The notes below the pieces were generated by a model, which had not been told where the DNA came from, did no database searches, and saw only the letters and a list, made by a program, of their open reading frames with translations. From NCBI GenBank assembly GCA_018000835.1, contig JAGNJD010000018.1, forward strand, positions 1 through 40,317: a DNA stretch of 40,317 bases, read 5' to 3'. A program made the translations under genes and the position numbers. Shown one piece after another: positions 36,914 through 40,317 of the stretch. The stretch comes from Candidatus Goldiibacteriota bacterium. Lineage in GTDB: Bacteria; Oederibacteriota; PGYV01; DSYL01. Numbering within the stretch: the first letter of the stretch is position 1; each line of letters begins with the position of its first letter.

Positions 36914-37270
36914 ATGATTAGTTATGTTGAAAAAAGAACGGATAAAAGAGCTGAATTTAACGAAGAAATTAAGTATAAACTAATAGGGGATGATACATCA
37001 AATATTCAGTTGGATTTTAATAAAGCCGCTGCAAAAAATGTTTCTTGTGGGGGGTTGTGCCTTGTAATGTCACACAAAATAAATGAAGGTAATGTTATTA
37101 GGGTTGAAATACCAGTGAATAATAATACAAGGCAAATAAAAGCATTTTGTGAAGTCCAGTGGTGTAAGGAAAATGAGGCAGGATTATTTGACATAGGTGC
37201 AAGTTTTATAGCATTAAAAGAGGACGACCTTAAATATTTAAACGAATACATAACATCGCACATTTCATAA
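36914..37270 (+). CDS. PilZ-domain c-di-GMP receptor
   Basis: A 118-residue single-domain protein. Both halves of the c-di-GMP binding signature are present: RxxxR at R8-R12 (EKRTDKRAEF) and NxSxxG at N42-S44-G47 (KNVSCGG). The remaining beta barrel ends in IGASFIALKEDDLKYLNEYI, typical for PilZ. It is predicted to bind c-di-GMP and pass the signal to a partner, often in motility or polymer secretion. It may read the output of the two cyclases and the phosphodiesterase at the left end of the window. It is the last intact chromosomal gene before the decayed mobile-element region. Confidence 0.92.
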   Translation: MISYVEKRTDKRAEFNEEIKYKLIGDDTSNIQLDFNKAAAKNVSCGGLCLVMSHKINEGNVIRVEIPVNNNTRQIKAFCEVQWCKENEAGLFDIGASFIALKEDDLKYLNEYITSHIS

Positions 37271-37608
37271 TAAATTTTAGTTTAAGTAAGTAGATTTATT
37301 ATTTTTGCATCTGTTATTCAGCAAAAAATATAAATTACATCACTAACGCAGGCTAAAAACATAAATTTCATATAATCATTTTCAAATTATTTATATTTAT
37401 AAATTTTTGATTGGTTTGACGCCAATCTGAATGGAATAATTGATATTGAAAAATGGTAAATAACTACAACTATGAAAGACGGTGGTAAATGGCAGGTGCA
37501 AAGTACAAGATTATGAACAAAAACAACAGAAGACAATTTATGACTGGCGTAAAATTGATTGATAATGATACCCTTTTTTGAAAATCCCGTTATGCAATAC
37601 AACCTTAG
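37271..37608. other. Gene-poor AT-rich stretch with a fragment of a decayed gene
   Basis: No intact gene is seen. A short open segment at 37409-37459 on the plus strand reads DWFDANLNGIIDIEKW and then stops. The DxNxNGxID pattern is that of a calcium-binding dockerin or EF-hand loop. A second short segment after the stop reads MKDGGKWQVQSTRL in another frame. Together they look like remains of a secreted-protein gene, but the match is short. Confidence 0.35.
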
Positions 37609-37610
37609 TC

Positions 37611-38030
37611 TGACTACCCCCCGGTGATGGATAGGTCTGTCCAGATAATGTGGCGATGTGATATAATAAAAGCATGAGATTCAGAAGAAGCCTTTATACA
37701 GTCTATAACACAGAGCACCACATTGTCTGGACGCCTCGATGTCTAAAAAAGTGTTGACAAAAGGTGTTAAAGGAGTACATGGAGAAAACATTGATGAAGA
37801 AAGACGGGTTTGAGGACGATATAGAGGTATTATGTGTGAACGTCCAGAAAGACCATAAGTACATAGTGGCGATAATAGCGTCAGGATTTTCAGTTGCCAC
37901 TGTAATGCAGTATATGAAATTATCGACAGTCAGGCTGATGAACGAGAAACCCTCGTTTATAATAAAAGCGATGTATGGAATTGGAAGCAGTTAGAAGCCC
38001 ACATCTTCAGATGGGGGGTATCACTTAGAC
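37611..38030 (+). mobile_element. Degenerate IS200/IS605-type insertion sequence
   Basis: A relic about 420 bases long around a broken Y1 transposase gene. The right end keeps an imperfect hairpin (CCCACATCTTCAGATGGGG, 37999-38017) followed by GGTATCAC, the usual style of IS200/IS605 right ends. An 8-base TACCCCCC at 37615-37622 near the left end is complementary to GGGGGGTA at 38013-38020. Exact boundaries cannot be fixed because this family makes no inverted repeats or target duplication. Confidence 0.65.
37674..37994 (+). pseudogene. Inactivated IS200-type TnpA transposase
   Basis: Reading from ATG 37674 gives MRFRRSLYTVYNTEHHIVWTP and onward, the recognisable N-terminus of IS200 Y1 transposases (the quoted part is the family opening, RSxxTVYNxxxHIVWTPK). 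An in-frame TGA interrupts it at 37755-37757. The frame then continues to TAG at 37992-37994. The catalytic HUH motif, normally PDHIH or similar, reads KDHKY, so both metal-binding histidines cannot be complete. The tail ALKGxSS-like region is also altered (MKLSTVRLM). The gene is therefore dead by at least two changes. A C-terminal block GYHLD after the second stop may be residual. Confidence 0.75.
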
Positions 38031-38815
38031 AAAAAAAACAATTGTTAATTTATAAAGTGTTAAAATTAAGGAAAGTTGGCATTCTTTAAAAAAAAAAATT
38101 TATTTTTACTTTGTTAGCAATAACTAACAAATATTCTAATTTCATTCATAATTACGTTTAAATCAAAAATTTATATTTTGAAGTATAATCACATTACTTT
38201 TTTTTATGTATAAAAAAATATATATAATTGTAATTTTTATAAAAAAATCGCTTTATATGTCCGAAAACAATTATTTATTATTCATAACATTGATTCCATA
38301 TAGATCTATATTTATTAAGTAAAAAAGCACTAATTGTATTAGTATTCATTTAAATTGAAAATTTAATCAAGAATAACCAATAGTAAATCATATAATTATA
38401 TAATATATATATATTATGCTGATTTATCCTGTCTTTTTTTTAATTTTTCTGTATATTTTTGAATTGTTTGTAAGTGACTTGGGCTTTAGCCCGAGGGGAG
38501 CCCTCTTATTATCACTATTAAATATCTTTATTTCACTTTCTTTAATCTCATCTTATGATAGGGTATTTAATTATAGTAAACTTACGTTAATCAAACACAC
38601 TAAATAAATCATTTTTTTGCATTTAATGTTAGCTTTTTTTATCACTTTAAATCTATTACTTTAATCATATTATTGTTTATTTTTAATTGAAATAACTATT
38701 ATTTTAGTTTACATAAGATACATTATACGAAGTAATTAAATTTGTATCAAAAATACAGTTATCGTAGAATTATGATTTCTTTTCATTTTTGATAATTTTA
38801 AATCTGTATTTGCAC
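38031..38815. other. AT-rich gene desert with one GC-rich tandem hairpin
   Basis: About 780 bases with no coding signal on either strand; poly-A and poly-T tracts and TA runs dominate. A 63-codon frame at 38416-38607 has no ribosome site and is crossed by the hairpins, so I do not call it. The only structured part is the pair of GC-rich hairpins listed separately. Confidence 0.6.
38481..38505. repeat. Tandem GC-rich hairpins in the AT desert
   Basis: GGGC-TTTA-GCCC (38481-38492) is followed directly by GAGGG-GAG-CCCTC (38493-38505). The pair is conspicuous against its AT-rich surroundings. It could be an end of a lost IS200/IS605-type or REP-like element; no gene is attached. Confidence 0.5.
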
Positions 38816-38939
38816 CTATTTTATAATAGTTGCGTCATCAACGGTAATTTCAAGTGAACTTTCTTCTTCATAAATTGACATGTTGATTTCAGCAGATTTC
38901 CATTTATTACCTGAAAATATAAGCGCTGTCCCGCTGTGG

Positions 38940-38946
38940 GTCTGAT
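38940..38946. repeat. Target-site duplication, left copy
   Basis: GTCTGAT immediately outside the left inverted repeat of the IS481-like element; identical to 39960-39966. Confidence 0.85.
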
Positions 38947-38971
38947 TGTTCTATGTCAATAATTCGGTTAC
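38947..38971. repeat. Left terminal inverted repeat of the IS481-like element
   Basis: Begins TGTTCTATG and ends TTCGGTTAC; pairs with the complement of 39935-39959 at 19 of 25 positions. It contains the stop of the extended transposase frame (TAG on the minus strand, 38951-38953). Confidence 0.8.
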
Positions 38972-39002
38972 TTTTTCAAACTTCTCAAACGGGGTCATAT
39001 AT

Positions 39003-39896
39003 TTATTTGATTCCGCCATGCCGCCTGAGATGATTGTAATTGTAAATATATTCTTCCAGACAGTCTTTAAATTCTTTTATATCTTTAAAATAATTCGATC
39101 TTATGTATTCTGTCTGGATTATTTTAAAAAATGCTTCTACTTTTCCGTTCGGCTGCGGATAATAAGGCGGCGTATATATGTGTTCAATTCCTAAGCTTTT
39201 TAAAGTATATTCAAGCGGGTGATCGCCCAACCCCTTGAATTCCACGCCGTTATCGCTCATAATCTTATCATAATGAAAACCATATACATGTTTAAACCAG
39301 CTTAAAGCTCGTTGTGTAAAAAAAGATATAGTAAGAGCTTTTATGTTCTCAACAACCTCGGCGTATACAAGCCGGGTGCAATCATCCTCGAGAGCCACGA
39401 GGTATTGCCTGGGCATTGCAAGTTCTGTTGGTAAGTAATACGAATCGATATGTCCTAATTCACCAGGATAACGCTTCTCATACCGTTTTATTTCTTTCTT
39501 CTGTTTCTCGTTCAGCGGATATCTTGCTTTTATTCTGTCTATTGTCCTCGACGAAGGTGTTTTTTCCAAATAATACGGCTTGAACATCAAAACCAGCTCA
39601 TAACTGGGCGAGCCGAGTTTCCTGTAGGCCTTCATGATATTACGTTCTATGGGCTTCAGGGTTCTCCTGCTTTTGTAACGAGGTCCGCGCTTCTGCGGCA
39701 ACAAAGATTCTACATTCTTTCTGGATTCTATCCACCGCTTATAATACTTGTAAAGATCCTTTTTATTAACGTGGTATGCCTTGACCAGATCATAAACCCA
39801 CCTGAAATGCTCGCTTTTTTTATTCTTGACCATTTCGTACTCCTCCATCAACGGCAGCCACTTTTTAATAATTACATTTTTCATAAATTGCGTCAT
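39003..39896 (-). CDS. IS481-like DDE transposase, C-terminus frameshifted
   Basis: A 297-residue transposase. The N-terminal part (about 1-130) is helical and basic, with DNA-binding helix-turn-helix units. An rve-type integrase core follows, with a DDE triad in LGHIDSYYLP, IMSDNGVEF and NGKVEAFFK. The YNYNHLRRHGGIK ending is the usual C-terminal block, but the frame stops there. The next frame continues without interruption as KYMTPFEKFEKVTELLT to a TAG at 38951-38953, the normal family tail, so a one-base shift at AAATAAA has removed about 17 residues. A strong AAGGAGGTG precedes the ATG. Activity is uncertain, since the catalytic core is whole. Confidence 0.85.
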   Translation of the reverse strand: MTQFMKNVIIKKWLPLMEEYEMVKNKKSEHFRWVYDLVKAYHVNKKDLYKYYKRWIESRKNVESLLPQKRGPRYKSRRTLKPIERNIMKAYRKLGSPSYELVLMFKPYYLEKTPSSRTIDRIKARYPLNEKQKKEIKRYEKRYPGELGHIDSYYLPTELAMPRQYLVALEDDCTRLVYAEVVENIKALTISFFTQRALSWFKHVYGFHYDKIMSDNGVEFKGLGDHPLEYTLKSLGIEHIYTPPYYPQPNGKVEAFFKIIQTEYIRSNYFKDIKEFKDCLEEYIYNYNHLRRHGGIK

Positions 39897-39913
39897 ATTT
39901 CGGCACCTCCTTC

Positions 39914-39929
39914 GTATAATATATTATAC
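39914..39929. promoter_or_regulatory. Palindromic promoter/operator of the transposase gene
   Basis: GTATAATATATTATAC is a perfect 16-bp palindrome with a TATAAT on each strand. It lies just upstream of the transposase ribosome site and inside the right end of the element. It probably holds the -10 of the transposase promoter, and its symmetry may suit a dimeric regulator. Confidence 0.5.
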
Positions 39930-39934
39930 TAAAA

Positions 39935-39959
39935 GTTACCGAAATATTGTCGCATAACA
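39935..39959. repeat. Right terminal inverted repeat of the IS481-like element
   Basis: Read on the minus strand it begins TGTTATGCG and ends TTCGGTAAC, the partner of the left repeat at 38947-38971. Confidence 0.8.
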
Positions 39960-39966
39960 GTCTGAT
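39960..39966. repeat. Target-site duplication, right copy
   Basis: GTCTGAT immediately outside the right inverted repeat; identical to 38940-38946. Confidence 0.85.
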
Positions 39967-40204
39967 ACCACGGCAATTGAATCAACAATGCTTTGCGTTG
40001 CAAAAACAGGCATTATGAATAACACAATCATTCCTGCAATCAAATTTATTTTTGTTTTATTTATGTTCTTTGCCTCTTTTGTAGTTTTACTAATAAATAG
40101 CAAGTTATATACCAACTATAGATATCAATAAAATCAATGATTTTCAATGGAGATATGATAAAAAACTGTAATTGTTGCCAGATTTTTGGCATTTTATTGG
40201 AACA

Positions 40205-40270
40205 GCATTCAGAAAACCCCAAACTTCAGTTTGGGGAATAAAATATCTCAGTGAGATATTTTATGAATGC
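40205..40270. repeat. Nested palindrome folding as a three-way junction
   Basis: An outer stem GCATTC (40205-40210) with GAATGC (40265-40270) encloses two hairpins. The first is CCCCAAAC-TTCA-GTTTGGGG (40217-40236). The second has a 12-bp AT-rich stem (40238-40249 with 40253-40264) and an AGT loop. All three stems are perfect. The layout recalls subterminal structures of IS200/IS605-type or other single-strand transposons, so it may be the left end of an element beyond the window. Confidence 0.7.
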
Positions 40271-40317
40271 ACACATTAAAAATGTTTTATCTACTTTGCC
40301 AAGAGGGTTCCAAGGGA
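40263..40317 (+). CDS. Possible N-terminus of a gene running off the window
   Basis: From ATG 40263 an open frame reads MNAHIKNVLSTLPRGFQG to the end of the window. The ATG sits on the outer arm of the three-way-junction palindrome. If that palindrome is a transposon end, this could be its transposase, but 18 residues are too few to recognise a family and no ribosome site is clear. Confidence 0.3.
   Translation, partial: MNAHIKNVLSTLPRGFQG

Larger units (their letters stand above)
38947..39959 (-). mobile_element. IS481-like insertion sequence, 1,013 bp, complete ends
   Basis: The element is bounded by imperfect 25-bp terminal inverted repeats, 38947-38971 and 39935-39959, matching at 19 of 25 positions and both beginning TGTT and ending CGGTTAC or CGGTAAC. 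A perfect 7-bp direct repeat GTCTGAT flanks the two ends exactly. One transposase gene fills the interior on the minus strand. IS481-family elements have similar length, TGT ends and variable duplications. Intact ends and duplication indicate a fairly young insertion. The family name rests on the transposase type and needs comparison. Confidence 0.85.
38816..40043 (-). pseudogene. Small secreted-protein gene split by the IS481-like element
   Basis: On the minus strand, 40043-39960 encodes a signal-peptide-like start (IAGMIVLFIMPVFATQSIVD and on to AVVSD). After the 1,013-bp insertion, 38946-38816 encodes a tail ending in EEESSLEITVDDATIIK before TAG at 38816-38818. The two parts are in different frames even after removing the insertion and one copy of the 7-bp duplication, so the gene was shifted before the insertion or drifted afterwards. 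The rejoined product would be about 75 residues, a signal peptide plus a mature part of about 55. Its function is unknown and the start codon (TTG 40043 or ATG 40031) is uncertain. Confidence 0.5.

Noticed and set aside
38416..38607. 63-codon hydrophobic frame in the AT desert
   Set aside because: It has no ribosome site, runs across the tandem hairpins, and is what AT-rich sequence gives by chance.

Overview
The window is strongly AT-rich, densely packed bacterial chromosome from a diderm (outer-membrane) bacterium. Evidence for this is two lipoproteins, a PorV-like outer-membrane barrel, a giant secreted protein with a type IX-secretion-like C-terminal domain, and a periplasmic-looking PDZ protein. 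The Thr/Pro-rich stalks, DUF5122-type propellers, YfhO and DUF2723 membrane proteins and PorV-TPR fusions recall uncultivated candidate phyla such as Goldbacteria or Firestonebacteria. That placement is an impression from gene style, not a measured phylogeny. TTG starts with good Shine-Dalgarno sites are common.

Left part (1-9,150): the tail of a probable dephospho-CoA kinase overlaps a signalling operon of HDOD, GAF-HD-GYP and two membrane GAF-GGDEF proteins (c-di-GMP turnover). Next come an ECF-type sigma factor, a single-pass membrane protein with a carbohydrate-binding-like ectodomain (candidate anti-sigma/sensor), and a secreted multidomain clan GH-A glycoside hydrolase closed by a strong intrinsic terminator.

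9,150-16,680: a consensus sigma70 promoter drives a tight operon. Pyruvoyl arginine decarboxylase, spermidine synthase and agmatinase form an arginine-agmatine-putrescine-spermidine route. They are followed without a gap by a YfhO-family membrane protein, a DUF2723/TPR membrane protein and a GH16 lipoprotein.

16,680-27,160: a PDZ lipoprotein, a secreted probable barrel protein, a membrane class III adenylate cyclase, then a 1,626-residue secreted protein (14 DUF5122-like propeller motifs, Thr-rich stalks, T9SS-like sorting domain) and, two bases later, a PorV-like/TPR protein.

27,240-37,270: a receiver-only regulator and a YvyF-like zinc-ribbon protein on the minus strand. On the plus strand follow housekeeping genes ribH, nusB, ftsH, folE, folP, dacA, a YbbR protein and pdxJ, then an NtrB/NtrC-like pair and a PilZ c-di-GMP receptor.

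37,270-40,317: a gene-poor, decaying, mobile-element region. It holds a degenerate IS200/IS605-type element, a 1,013-bp IS481-like element with terminal inverted repeats and a 7-bp target duplication inside a broken secreted-protein gene, GC-rich tandem hairpins in an AT desert, and a nested three-way-junction palindrome at the window end. I saw no rRNA, tRNA or CRISPR array.
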